This document shows positions 1 through 9,155 of a stretch of 51,942 nt of DNA, piece by piece. The position numbers and the translations under genes are program-made. Every line of letters begins with the position of its first letter. Position 1 is the first letter of the stretch. Under the pieces are notes generated by a model. It ran no database searches, was not told where the DNA came from, and saw only the letters and a list, made by a program, of their open reading frames with translations. Source of the DNA: Acetofilamentum sp. (lineage in GTDB: Bacteria; Hydrothermota; 32-111); assembly GCA_020721805.1 (NCBI GenBank), contig DYMB01000010.1, forward strand, positions 1 to 51,942, written 5' to 3'.

Positions 1-1
1 A

Positions 2-442
2 GATTTAGAAGATTTTTACAACGATTATGTGTCAGGTTTTATTTCAAAGGAAGAAAAAAGATACAAAAAGATAGATTCGTATACTTTTCGAAATATAAGG
101 TCAAATGTTGTGATATTTTTTACTGATTCTGTTGGTGATTCCATTATCGACAAAATAAACACAGAGATCATAATTGAAGGCAGGAAAATGATCTTTAGCG
201 AGGATGATTCAAAAAAACTTTTAGAAAGAAAAATAGATTTTATTCCATCCGAAATAGCCTGCAGTGGCGATTTACTTCTTTTTAAAATTTTAACATCAAA
301 GAATCTTAACAGAAAAATAAACGACTATATTAAAATAAATATTCAGGATGGTCTCGAATACATTTTCAGTAAAAAGGATAGGATGGATGTTAAAAGTGTA
401 ATATTTAACAGATGTGTAGAAAATATACTTGAAAACATATAA
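2..442 (+). CDS. 3' part of an unknown gene, cut by the window edge
   Basis: The reading frame is open to the first bases of the window, so the true start probably lies upstream. A GTG at 29 could serve as a start but has no Shine-Dalgarno sequence in front of it. The visible part is lysine- and isoleucine-rich, soluble-looking, without a transmembrane segment or a motif I recognise. It has one striking Cys (SEIACSGDLLLF) and an amphipathic C-terminal helix. It ends 20 bases before the hairpin at 462-492 and converges on the glutamate dehydrogenase gene. No function can be assigned. Confidence 0.6.
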   Translation, partial: DLEDFYNDYVSGFISKEEKRYKKIDSYTFRNIRSNVVIFFTDSVGDSIIDKINTEIIIEGRKMIFSEDDSKKLLERKIDFIPSEIACSGDLLLFKILTSKNLNRKINDYIKINIQDGLEYIFSKKDRMDVKSVIFNRCVENILENI

Positions 443-461
443 CACTCATATACCTCAAAAA

Positions 462-492
462 AAGAGAGAGAGTTTTAAAAACTCTCTCTCTT
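462..492 (-). terminator. Perfect hairpin terminator of the leftward gdh gene
   Basis: Arms 462-476 and 478-492 are exact reverse complements (15 nt each, GAGAGAGAG/CTCTCTCTC core); physically the AAAA/TTTT centre forms the loop. Read leftward the hairpin is followed by a run of T, as expected for intrinsic termination of the gene ending at 520. It may also stop the converging gene ending at 442, although no T-run follows in that direction. Confidence 0.8.
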
Positions 493-519
493 AAAAAAAT
501 AAATACTAAAACTTATATT

Positions 520-1866
<1,347 letters not shown>

Positions 1867-1896
1867 TTATACCTCCTTTTTTTAACGCTCATTTAC

Positions 1897-1925
1897 ATTA
1901 TAATAAATAGTTAAAAATAAATCAA
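1897..1925 (-). promoter_or_regulatory. Promoter of gdh1
   Basis: Read leftward: -35 TTGATT (1925-1920), a 17-bp spacer, then -10 TATAAT (1902-1897), about 30 bp ahead of the ATG at 1866. This is the only clear promoter in the window with a 17-bp rather than a 16-bp spacer. Confidence 0.75.
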
Positions 1926-1947
1926 TACTAACTTACCAAAACCTCTA

Positions 1948-1975
1948 TTGACTTTTTATTTTTTAGATATAAAAT
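1948..1975 (+). promoter_or_regulatory. Promoter of gdh2
   Basis: TTGACT at 1948-1953, 16-bp spacer, TAAAAT at 1970-1975 (alternative TATAAA two bases earlier). It sits back to back with the gdh1 promoter, with 22 bp between the two -35 boxes, so a single regulator bound between them could control both genes. Confidence 0.65.
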
Positions 1976-2012
1976 ACCATTTCGCATTTTATTTTTAAAA
2001 TAGGAGGATTAA

Positions 2013-3353
2013 ATGAATAGTTATGTATCGCAGGTTATAGATGAAGTAAAGCAGAGATATTACTGGGAAAAAGAGTTTATACAGGCGGTAACCGAAGTTT
2101 TTGAATCTTTATCACTTGTTATGGATAAAGAACCGAAATATAAAAAGTATAGGATTCTTGAAAGACTGGTAGAGCCTGAAAGAACAATTATTTTCAGAGT
2201 TCCCTGGACGGATGATAAAGGTGAAGTTAGAATAAACAGAGGTTATAGGATCGAATTTAATTCAGCACTTGGACCTTATAAAGGTGGATTAAGATTTCAT
2301 TCATCCGTTACACTTTCTATATTAAAATTTCTTGGATTTGAACAGATTTTTAAAAATTCTCTTACAGGACTTCCAATGGGTGGTGGAAAAGGTGGTAGTG
2401 ATTTTGATCTTAAAGGAAAGAGTGAAGGTGAAGTTATGAGATTCTGTCAATCCTTTATGAGTGAACTTTTCAGGCACATAGGTGCGGATACAGATGTTCC
2501 AGCGGGTGATATAGGAGTTGGAGCAAGAGAGATAGGCTACCTTTTCGGTCAATATAAAAAACTCAAGAACGAGTTTACAGGAGTTCTTACAGGCAAAGGT
2601 TTAAACTGGGGCGGTTCTCTGGTAAGACCGGAAGCAACAGGTTTCGGCGTTGTCTATTTTGCTGAAGAGATGCTCAAAACTAAAGGTGAATCACTGGATG
2701 GAAAGACTGTTGCTATAAGTGGTTTTGGAAATGTTGCATGGGGTGCAGCTATAAAAGCCAATCAACTCGGTGCAAAAGTCGTTACCCTTTCAGGCCCAGA
2801 TGGATACATCTATGATCCGGATGGAATTAAAGGAGAAAAGATAGATTATATGCTTGAAATGAGAGCAAGTGGAAGGGATACGGTGAAAGATTATGCAGAT
2901 AAATTTAAAGTTAAATTCTTTGAAAATAGAAGACCATGGGAAGTAAAAGTTGATGTCGTATTACCCTGTGCCACTCAAAATGAGATAGATGGTAATGATG
3001 CCAAAACACTTGTTAAAAATGGCTGTAAATTTGTTGTCGAAGGTTCAAATATGTCATCAACACCCGAGGCTGTTGAAGTTTTCCTCACAAACAAAATACT
3101 CTATTCACCAGGAAAAGCTTCAAATGCTGGGGGAGTCGCAACAAGTGGGCTTGAAATGTCCCAGAATTCGATGAGATTACAATGGACAAGAGAGGAAGTT
3201 GATAAAAGGTTAAAAGAGATAATAGTCAAGATCCATCAGTCATGCGTTGATGCCGCAAAGGATTATGGGACACCGGGAAACTATGTTAACGGAGCAAATA
3301 TAGCAGGTTTCAAAAAAGTTGCTGATGCGATGATAGATCAGGGACTTGTTTGA
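2013..3353 (+). CDS. Glutamate dehydrogenase, NAD-type (gdh2)
   Basis: Second hexameric glutamate dehydrogenase, 446 aa, with the same catalytic set (K90, K114, K126, D166). Its coenzyme domain differs from gdh1: SGFGNVAW at 236-243 and SGPDG at 260-264, followed by YIYDPDGI and MLEMRASGR. This is the pattern I know from the NAD-dependent Clostridium symbiosum enzyme, so a catabolic, deaminating role is inferred. The ATG is preceded by AGGAGG. It lies head to head with gdh1 and is monocistronic, with a terminator at 3391-3414. Residues 150-221 are encoded by DNA identical to gdh1. Cofactor choice is predicted from motif similarity only. Confidence 0.96.
   Translation: MNSYVSQVIDEVKQRYYWEKEFIQAVTEVFESLSLVMDKEPKYKKYRILERLVEPERTIIFRVPWTDDKGEVRINRGYRIEFNSALGPYKGGLRFHSSVTLSILKFLGFEQIFKNSLTGLPMGGGKGGSDFDLKGKSEGEVMRFCQSFMSELFRHIGADTDVPAGDIGVGAREIGYLFGQYKKLKNEFTGVLTGKGLNWGGSLVRPEATGFGVVYFAEEMLKTKGESLDGKTVAISGFGNVAWGAAIKANQLGAKVVTLSGPDGYIYDPDGIKGEKIDYMLEMRASGRDTVKDYADKFKVKFFENRRPWEVKVDVVLPCATQNEIDGNDAKTLVKNGCKFVVEGSNMSSTPEAVEVFLTNKILYSPGKASNAGGVATSGLEMSQNSMRLQWTREEVDKRLKEIIVKIHQSCVDAAKDYGTPGNYVNGANIAGFKKVADAMIDQGLV
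2462..2674 (+). repeat. 213-bp identical inverted repeat, copy in gdh2
   Basis: Partner of 1205-1417 in inverted orientation. Both copies begin exactly 449 nt after the A of their start codon, so the reading frame is in register. The segment between the arms is 1044 bp and contains both 5' gene halves and both promoters. Confidence 0.9.
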
Positions 3354-3390
3354 TCTAAAATTTATAAACTCTAAAACATCTTTTAACGGA

Positions 3391-3414
3391 TGGCTTTTTA
3401 AAGCCAACTGTTTT
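3391..3414 (+). terminator. Terminator of gdh2
   Basis: TGGCTT (3391-3396) pairs with AAGCCA (3401-3406) around a 4-nt loop, with weaker flanking pairing, then a T-rich tail. It sits about 40 bp after the gdh2 stop. Confidence 0.65.
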
Positions 3415-3428
3415 ATTTTAACTATCCC

Positions 3429-3456
3429 TTGACATTTTTATTTTAAAAATTAAATT
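3429..3456 (+). promoter_or_regulatory. Promoter of the Hsp20 gene
   Basis: TTGACA at 3429-3434, 16-bp spacer, TAAATT at 3451-3456, 30 bp before the start codon. No CIRCE-type inverted repeat is visible, so heat control, if any, would come from another factor. Confidence 0.65.
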
Positions 3457-3486
3457 TTATTGTGAAACAAAAAAGGAGGTGATAAT

Positions 3487-3924
3487 ATGAAAAAAGATGT
3501 TCAAAGATTTTCGCCTTTCTCAGAACTTTTCGATCTCAGAAAAGAGATAGATTCTCTTTTCGATGACAGATTTTTTGGCAAAAATTTTATTTCAGAGCCC
3601 AGCTGGATTCCTTCAATGGATGTAGTTGAGAATGAAAAAGAGTTTTTGGTAACCGTAGAGTTGCCCGGTATGAAAAAAGAGGATATAAATGTTTCCATGG
3701 AAAATAATATTTTAACCATTGAAGGAGAAAGGAAGAGCGAAAAAGAGGAGAAAAATAAAACTTTCCATAGGATTGAAAGAGCGTATGGTAAATTTTACAG
3801 ATCGGTAGTTCTTCCTAAAAAAGTTGATGAGAACAACATAAAAGCGACTTTCAAAGATGGTCTTTTGAATATTACCATCGGAAAATCTGAGAAGGAAAAA
3901 TCTAAAACCATTGAAATTTCATAA
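3487..3924 (+). CDS. Small heat-shock protein (Hsp20 / alpha-crystallin)
   Basis: 145 aa, typical of bacterial Hsp20. These cytoplasmic, ATP-independent holdase chaperones assemble into large oligomers. A short N-terminal region (FSPFSELFDLRKEIDSLFDD) precedes the alpha-crystallin domain at about residues 40-133, with VTVELPGMKKEDI and the signature FKDGLLNITI near the end, then a short charged tail. A strong ribosome site, AAGGAGGTGATA, lies directly before ATG. The gene is monocistronic and flanked by hairpins at 3391-3414 and 3925-3953. Confidence 0.96.
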   Translation: MKKDVQRFSPFSELFDLRKEIDSLFDDRFFGKNFISEPSWIPSMDVVENEKEFLVTVELPGMKKEDINVSMENNILTIEGERKSEKEEKNKTFHRIERAYGKFYRSVVLPKKVDENNIKATFKDGLLNITIGKSEKEKSKTIEIS

Positions 3925-3953
3925 AAGTAAGTGAGAGTTTTTCTCACTTACTT
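3925..3953. terminator. Shared hairpin between converging genes
   Basis: A 12-bp perfect stem, 3925-3936 with 3942-3953 (AAGTAAGTGAGA/TCTCACTTACTT), and a 5-nt loop GTTTT. It overlaps the last codons of legB on the other strand, so it probably ends both the Hsp20 transcript and the leftward amino-sugar operon. Confidence 0.7.
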
Positions 3954-4920
3954 ATATCTGATAATCCACAATTTTATCTTCTTTAATGTTTTTTTCAAAC
4001 CAATCGTAAGTTAATTTCAAACCTTCATAAAAATCTGTTTTGGGTTGAAATCCTATCAATTTTTTAGCCAGAGTATTATCTCCAAGAAGCAAATCTACTT
4101 CACACGATTTTTTTCTTATCCTTTTTTCTTCTATCTTTACATTCAATTTTTTACCAGATATTTTTTCAACCATTTGGATGATCTCTTTAATTTTATATGT
4201 TTTTCCACTGCAGATGTTAAAAGTTTTTTGAAAAGTTTTTTTATTATAAAGAATTTTTAAAAAGATGTCGGTTAAGTCATTTACAAAAGTGTAATCTCTT
4301 TTAGTGTAGAGATTCCCTATTTTTATTGTATCATTTTTTATGGCTTGAACTATTATCTGTGGTATGACAGATCTCAAGGATTGTCTTGGTCCAAAGATGT
4401 TGAAAGGTCTTACTATAGTTACGGGTAGATCGAATGCTTTAATGTATGCGTTAGCAAGTTGATCTGCTGCTATTTTTGTTGCTGCGTAAGGGGAATAAGG
4501 ATTCAAAGGATGTTCTTCGTCCATAGGGGTATATTTCGCTGAACCGTAAACTTCAGATGTTGATATAATAATAGTATGTTTTATCTTTCTTAGTTTTGTA
4601 ATCTCAAGAATATTTTTAACACCCTTTATGTTGGTTTCAATATATGAATCCACAGCCTTAAAAGAGTATGGGATCGTTATGAGTGCTGCCAGATTTACAA
4701 TAGAATCGACATCTTCCGTTATATCGTAAAGTAAAGAAAAATCTCTGATATCACCTCTTTCGATCTCTATATTTTTTAAACTTTTTAAATATTTTAAATT
4801 TCCTATATCATCAAAACTATTATAAAAAACAAGGGCTTTTATAAAATATTTTTTAGATAGTCTTTCAACAAGATGACTTCCGATGAAACCGCAACTACCG
4901 GTTATAAGAATTTTCTTCAT
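3952..4920 (-). CDS. legB: LegB-like NAD-dependent sugar-nucleotide 4,6-dehydratase
   Basis: Extended short-chain dehydrogenase/reductase of 322 aa. The N-terminal Rossmann motif GSCGFIGSH (8-16), the TSEVYG segment (121-126) and the catalytic Y145-x3-K149 (YAATK) are all present. Stretches such as LVFYNSFDDIG, LITIPYSFKAVDSYIETN and VRPFNIFGPRQS are the ones I associate with LegB. LegB dehydrates a nucleotide-activated N-acetylglucosamine on the way to legionaminic-type amino sugars. It abuts the PtmE-like nucleotidyltransferase, which would supply the GDP-sugar, and is last in a four-gene leftward operon. Its family as a sugar-nucleotide dehydratase is clear; the exact substrate is inferred. 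The later enzymes of legionaminate synthesis (LegG, LegI, LegH) are not in this window. Confidence 0.85.
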   Translation of the reverse strand: MKKILITGSCGFIGSHLVERLSKKYFIKALVFYNSFDDIGNLKYLKSLKNIEIERGDIRDFSLLYDITEDVDSIVNLAALITIPYSFKAVDSYIETNIKGVKNILEITKLRKIKHTIIISTSEVYGSAKYTPMDEEHPLNPYSPYAATKIAADQLANAYIKAFDLPVTIVRPFNIFGPRQSLRSVIPQIIVQAIKNDTIKIGNLYTKRDYTFVNDLTDIFLKILYNKKTFQKTFNICSGKTYKIKEIIQMVEKISGKKLNVKIEEKRIRKKSCEVDLLLGDNTLAKKLIGFQPKTDFYEGLKLTYDWFEKNIKEDKIVDYQI

Positions 4921-5952
4921 TTAGCCTCCGTTTATCATATTTATCAACTCATAATTTTCTTTTGTTCCAGCATCGATCCAGAATCCAGTATGTAAATAAT
5001 ATCCGACTTTCTTTTTATTTTTTATATTTTTGTCCAAAAAAAGATCCATATTTAAGAAAGTTTCCTTTAAATTTTTAACGATCTTTCTTTCAACGATGTT
5101 TAAACCTGAAAGTATGAAGAATTCGATTTCAGGTTTTTCCATTATACCGATCATTCTTCTCTTATCTATGGATACAGTTCCGTAGTTGATTTTGATCTTT
5201 CTGGGTATGAGTATCGATGTTATATCATTTTTTTGACTTCTATGATGTTTGATCACATTATGAAAATCTACATCACATAAAATGTCAGCGTTATGAACAA
5301 GAATCGTTTCTTCTTCTATATCTTTTAAAAAATGAAGTGAACCTGCGGTTCCAAGAAATTGTTTCTCATCTATGAAAGTTGAATCATCGAAAATTTCCGG
5401 ATATTTTTTTTTGAGTCTTTCTTTTATCATATCACCTTTATAGTTGATCGAAACGAAAATTTTTTTGAATCCATCAACTAAAAGTTTATCTATAATATTT
5501 TCAATTAAGCTTGTTTTCCCTATTTTTAGTAAAGGTTTTGGTTTTCTTTTTGTTAAAGGTAGAAGTCTTGTCCCTTTGCCACCTGCCATTATCAACACAG
5601 CGATGGATGAAAGATAATTTGTTTCTTTTTGAGTTTCAAAAATCTTTATAAGTCTTTTTTCTTTATCGAGAAGCGGAATATGTCTCAGATTGAACTCTTT
5701 CATCATCAATTCAGCATTATGCTTTGAATCCTGCGTTATAAATTTGAACTTCCTATTCGCAACTTTTCCAATGGCATCATTCAAAGTATAACCCGATATG
5801 AGAGCTCTTCTTATATCCCCATCGGTAACACTACCCGTTATTCTAAACTCTTTATCACAGGTAAACAGAATCTTACCACCAAGATCGTTTAGTATTTTCA
5901 AACAATCTATTATTTTTTTATTTTCATCAACGACATATTTTTTTGCATTCAT
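4921..5952 (-). CDS. PtmE/LegF-like CBS-domain sugar-1-phosphate nucleotidyltransferase
   Basis: 343 aa with two parts. Residues about 1-115 form a CBS-pair regulatory module (SVTDGDIRRALISG, then LRHIPLLDKEKRLI). Residues about 117-343 are a nucleotidyltransferase domain with the signature MAGGKGTRL and the KPLLKIG turn, plus HNADILCD in the active site. This architecture is that of PtmE/LegF, which in Campylobacter activates glucosamine-1-phosphate with GTP. The stop of this gene and the start of legB touch, and the start overlaps the upstream aminotransferase by 4 nt, so translation is probably coupled. GTP rather than UTP or CTP use is inferred from the family and the legB neighbour. Confidence 0.85.
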   Translation of the reverse strand: MNAKKYVVDENKKIIDCLKILNDLGGKILFTCDKEFRITGSVTDGDIRRALISGYTLNDAIGKVANRKFKFITQDSKHNAELMMKEFNLRHIPLLDKEKRLIKIFETQKETNYLSSIAVLIMAGGKGTRLLPLTKRKPKPLLKIGKTSLIENIIDKLLVDGFKKIFVSINYKGDMIKERLKKKYPEIFDDSTFIDEKQFLGTAGSLHFLKDIEEETILVHNADILCDVDFHNVIKHHRSQKNDITSILIPRKIKINYGTVSIDKRRMIGIMEKPEIEFFILSGLNIVERKIVKNLKETFLNMDLFLDKNIKNKKKVGYYLHTGFWIDAGTKENYELINMINGG

Positions 5953-6962
5953 ATCAACTCCAAATTAAATTTTTCTTTTATTTTTTTCATATCGTCGATA
6001 GAATATTCTTCATCGACAGGTATATTTATAATATTTTTTGAGATTGGATTTTTTGATCTCCATAGAATGGGAAGGAAAATCTTATCTTTTGTTAATGATT
6101 CTTTTAATTTATCCCTATTTTTTATTATCAAGGGAAAAGATTGAGGGACAACATCTTTTGGTAAATCTTTGAAAATAGCATAATTTTTAATTTTTTTTTC
6201 AGAAAGCAGATAAAGAAAATTCTCCCTTCTTCTTTTTACAGAGTATTCTAAATCATAGAATTTTAAAAAATTTTTTGTAAATATAGAAATTTTTTGTGGT
6301 ATATTTTCTATCAACTTTTCGCCGATCGTTGAGTGTGAAACATAGAGTTTTTCATAATATTCTTTATTTATGTTATAGTTTTCATATATGTACCTATAGA
6401 GTTTAGAAATGATTTTTTCAACATAAAAAGAGTTTTTTTTAAGATTCTTTTTAGTTATATCTTTTATACTGGTAAAAATAAATCCACCATCTGGAACGGG
6501 GAAAATCTTTCTTAAACTTCCAGTAACGATATCACAGGATTTAAAGTCAAAATTTGAAAGTAAAGAATGGGTTATATCCCTTATTGTTAAAATTTTTCTA
6601 TTAAAAGATTCTTTTATCAGTTGTTCATCTGCGAATCCAAAATAATCTGTAATAAAAATAGCAAAATGTTTTAGATTTTTTTCTTTGAAAAAAGATGTGT
6701 CGGCTTTTAAATTTTTTTTAATATGATAAAAATATATTTTGATATTTTCTTCTTTAAAGGGATTTAACATCTCTTCACAGTAAAAGTCTGGGAAAAAAAG
6801 GTTTATCCTCTTTTTTTTTAAAAACTTTGCGATGATTTTTAAAGCAGCTCTTCCAGAGGAAAAAAATAGTTTTTTGTTGAAATCAAATTTATCGAAAAGA
6901 GCATTTTTTTCGGATACATTTTTATCAAAAAATAAAACTCTTTCACTTCCCACTATCTTCAT
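5949..6962 (-). CDS. Divergent DegT-like PLP aminotransferase (probable sugar aminotransferase)
   Basis: 337 aa, fold-type-I PLP enzyme related to the DegT/DnrJ/EryC1 sugar aminotransferases but divergent. Visible landmarks: SSGRAALKI near residue 35-43 (phosphate-binding start), IRDITHS with D129 positioned to bind the pyridine nitrogen, and GSLRKIFPVPDGGF with K152 as the likely Schiff-base lysine. It overlaps the upstream gene by 20 nt and the downstream one by 4 nt. In context it would transaminate the 4-keto sugar made by the LegB-like dehydratase. It does not look like standard LegC, so substrate and even direct pathway membership remain inference. Confidence 0.7.
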   Translation of the reverse strand: MKIVGSERVLFFDKNVSEKNALFDKFDFNKKLFFSSGRAALKIIAKFLKKKRINLFFPDFYCEEMLNPFKEENIKIYFYHIKKNLKADTSFFKEKNLKHFAIFITDYFGFADEQLIKESFNRKILTIRDITHSLLSNFDFKSCDIVTGSLRKIFPVPDGGFIFTSIKDITKKNLKKNSFYVEKIISKLYRYIYENYNINKEYYEKLYVSHSTIGEKLIENIPQKISIFTKNFLKFYDLEYSVKRRRENFLYLLSEKKIKNYAIFKDLPKDVVPQSFPLIIKNRDKLKESLTKDKIFLPILWRSKNPISKNIINIPVDEEYSIDDMKKIKEKFNLELI

Positions 6963-8052
6963 TTTTGAATTTAACCTTTATGTTTACCTCTTTTAGATGA
7001 GAGATGATCTTTTCAAAAAGTTTTTGATCGAATCCCAGTATTTCAGGTGGGACTATACCTTTTAAAATATTTTCAGTTAAAAGGATGTATGAGAAGATGG
7101 CAAGAGAATAGCCTGTGGTCCTTTCCATAGCAGTATGCTTGTCATCTCCTCTGTCAACAAGTTCAAAAATTATTTTTCTTTTTTTCCTGTTAATCTTGCC
7201 TTCACCGATAACCCTCAACAAAAGAACATCCTTTATATCCCGTGTCTGAATATTTTTTAAAATTTCAATCAAAACTTCTCGAGGTTTTTTCTCATTTATA
7301 GTTTCATTGAAAAATCCAAGATCTTTTAAAAATTTAATTTTCTCTATATGTCCTTTATACCTTAAGGTTTTTTCTTCAAGGTCGTTAACATTTTTTAAGG
7401 TTTTCAATAATGTTCTTAATCCATCGGTATAGAAACCCTCAATATCTTCAAAACCTTTGAATTTTACCTTTTCAATTCCAGTTAGAGGTTCAACTATCTT
7501 TATTTTTTTATTTTTTAATATTTTGACTTTTCTTTCATATTCTGATAGTAAATCTTCAGGAGACCAGGTTATAGTGTATCCGATAGGTGGTATGTTTTTT
7601 TCCGGTATACCTCCTACATATATTTTGATTTTTTCACATCTGTCAAAACTTTTGTATATTCTACCTGCAAAAAGATTACTTATTCCGGGTGCAACTCCAG
7701 CATCCGGTATTATGGTTATCCCTGAACTGATGGCTTTGTCTTCGAGTTCAAATGGATCCTCTTTGGAATAAGAAAGATCAACAATATTTTTACCAGATAG
7801 TATAGCAGCCTGTTGCGCCATTCTTCCAAATCTTGCTGGCAAAGCACATATTATCAGATCATAACCTGAAGAAAGTTTGACGATTTTTTCTGGAATATCT
7901 ATCTTTTCTTTTATCTTTTTAAATCCAAGTTTTTCTATCATGTAAAGATTTTTTTCATCTATATCGACGAAAGTAACATCTATATTTTTTTTAAAAAGAA
8001 ATTCTCCACATGTTATACCCTGCCTTCCTCCACCCAAAATCAGGCATTTCAT
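6943..8052 (-). CDS. Saccharopine dehydrogenase-like oxidoreductase
   Basis: 369 aa. The N-terminal dinucleotide-binding motif GGGRQGITCG (8-17) and a long C-terminal catalytic domain with DAGVAPGISN place it in the saccharopine dehydrogenase-like family, which includes lysine 6-dehydrogenases and carboxynorspermidine dehydrogenases. The TERTTGYSLAIFSY-like region (MERTTGYSLAIF) near the end is also typical. It starts the leftward operon and overlaps the aminotransferase gene by 20 nt. It has a strong promoter at 8070-8097. The amino-acid or imine substrate cannot be told from sequence. A role linked to the sugar genes is suggested only by the overlap. Confidence 0.8.
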   Translation of the reverse strand: MKCLILGGGRQGITCGEFLFKKNIDVTFVDIDEKNLYMIEKLGFKKIKEKIDIPEKIVKLSSGYDLIICALPARFGRMAQQAAILSGKNIVDLSYSKEDPFELEDKAISSGITIIPDAGVAPGISNLFAGRIYKSFDRCEKIKIYVGGIPEKNIPPIGYTITWSPEDLLSEYERKVKILKNKKIKIVEPLTGIEKVKFKGFEDIEGFYTDGLRTLLKTLKNVNDLEEKTLRYKGHIEKIKFLKDLGFFNETINEKKPREVLIEILKNIQTRDIKDVLLLRVIGEGKINRKKRKIIFELVDRGDDKHTAMERTTGYSLAIFSYILLTENILKGIVPPEILGFDQKLFEKIISHLKEVNIKVKFKNEDSGK

Positions 8053-8069
8053 TTTTTCTCCTTTTTAAC

Positions 8070-8097
8070 ATTTTAAATGAATCGTTTTTTTTGTCAA
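8070..8097 (-). promoter_or_regulatory. Promoter of the amino-sugar operon
   Basis: Read leftward: TTGACA (8097-8092), 16-bp spacer, TAAAAT (8075-8070), then AAAAAGGAGA before the ATG at 8052. Confidence 0.75.
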
Positions 8098-8114
8098 CAT
8101 CAACCCCTGTTTTA

Positions 8115-8142
8115 TTGACATTTTTTACTTCAATGGTAATAT
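8115..8142 (+). promoter_or_regulatory. Promoter of the rightward envelope/recG operon
   Basis: TTGACA at 8115-8120, 16-bp spacer, TAATAT at 8137-8142, then AATAGGAGTA ahead of ATG 8165. It is divergent from the leftward promoter, with 17 bp between the two -35 boxes. Confidence 0.7.
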
Positions 8143-8164
8143 TAAATTAACAATAGGAGTATTT

Positions 8165-8650
8165 ATGAAAAGAAATGAAAATTATAAGATTTTTGTTGGT
8201 ATCATATTACTTTTTATAGGAGTGTCCATTTTTTTATCAACATATTTTAATATATCCATTCCAATTTTTAGAACATTGATTTCAATCATACTGATTCTTG
8301 GTGGCATATTTTTATTAGTGGGTAGAAATTTTTTTGTTTTTTCAAATGGTAAAATCAAAAGAGGTAAAGATGATTACCTTGTTCTATTTTCTTCCACTGA
8401 TATTGACCTTACCGATTTAAAATTTGATGGTAAAATTATAGTGGATATTATTTTTTCGGATTGTAAAATTTACTTAAAAAAGGAAAACAGGTACAAAGTG
8501 GTGGTATCATCCATAATGGCTGATGTAAAAAGTTTTGAAGAAAATATTTACTTTGGAAGTAAAGAGATTCACTTTGGAACGGATAGAGAAAATGAGTCTG
8601 TTGTGAACATAATGGCTATGTTCAGTTCAGTTAGAGTTGAGGTAAAATAA
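8165..8650 (+). CDS. LiaF-like membrane protein
   Basis: 161 aa. Two transmembrane helices lie at about 9-28 and 33-52. A soluble beta-rich C-terminal domain (about 65-161) of alternating short strands follows, with LFSSTDIDLTDL, IIFSDCKIYL and NIMAMFSSVRVEV. This layout resembles LiaF/YvqF-type proteins, which sense or modulate envelope stress, with the beta domain forming a short helix of stacked strands. A second gene of the same design follows 16 bp later, so they look like diverged tandem duplicates. First gene of a long rightward operon. Sensor function is inference. Confidence 0.65.
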   Translation: MKRNENYKIFVGIILLFIGVSIFLSTYFNISIPIFRTLISIILILGGIFLLVGRNFFVFSNGKIKRGKDDYLVLFSSTDIDLTDLKFDGKIIVDIIFSDCKIYLKKENRYKVVVSSIMADVKSFEENIYFGSKEIHFGTDRENESVVNIMAMFSSVRVEVK

Positions 8651-8666
8651 AGGAGGGAAGGAGAAA

Positions 8667-9155
8667 ATGCTTTTTATAACAATATTTTCCTTAATATTAT
8701 TGATCGCTGGAATAAAAATGATTTTCAGAACAAGAGGATGGTTGGATATTTTTTTTGATAATCTTATTGTAATTTCTATTGGTTTTTTATTACTTTTAAA
8801 CAATTATTCTAAAGGATCGGATACTTTTTTTGCTTTTGATAATGGTAAGATGATAAGTTTAAAAAATGAAAATATCTCATACACATTTCTTTTTTCAAAA
8901 CCTATTATAGATATTTCATATCTTGATGATACAACAAGATCATATCGGGTAAATTTATTATTTTCAAGTGCAAAGATAATTCAGAATAATTCTTTTCCCC
9001 TCGATCTGAAAGTTAACGGTTTCCTCTATTCTTCAGAAATTGAATCGGGAGAAGGTTATCTATCAATGAAGGATATGGATACCGTATCATTTAAAGATAA
9101 AAAAATAAAGATAAATTTTAAACTTTATCTTTCCAAGCTTAAAATTCAAAGGTGA
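8667..9155 (+). CDS. Second LiaF-like membrane protein, diverged tandem copy
   Basis: 162 aa with the same build as its neighbour: two N-terminal membrane helices (about 2-17 and 28-46), then a beta-rich domain. Matching landmarks are FFAFDNGKM here versus FFVFSNGKI there, and VNLLFSSAKII versus VDIIFSDCKIY. Ribosome site AGGAGGGAAGGAG. It overlaps the next gene by 4 nt (GTGA). Sequence similarity outside these landmarks is low, so the pair has diverged for long. Role unknown; an envelope-stress or membrane-associated scaffold is possible. Confidence 0.55.
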   Translation: MLFITIFSLILLIAGIKMIFRTRGWLDIFFDNLIVISIGFLLLLNNYSKGSDTFFAFDNGKMISLKNENISYTFLFSKPIIDISYLDDTTRSYRVNLLFSSAKIIQNNSFPLDLKVNGFLYSSEIESGEGYLSMKDMDTVSFKDKKIKINFKLYLSKLKIQR

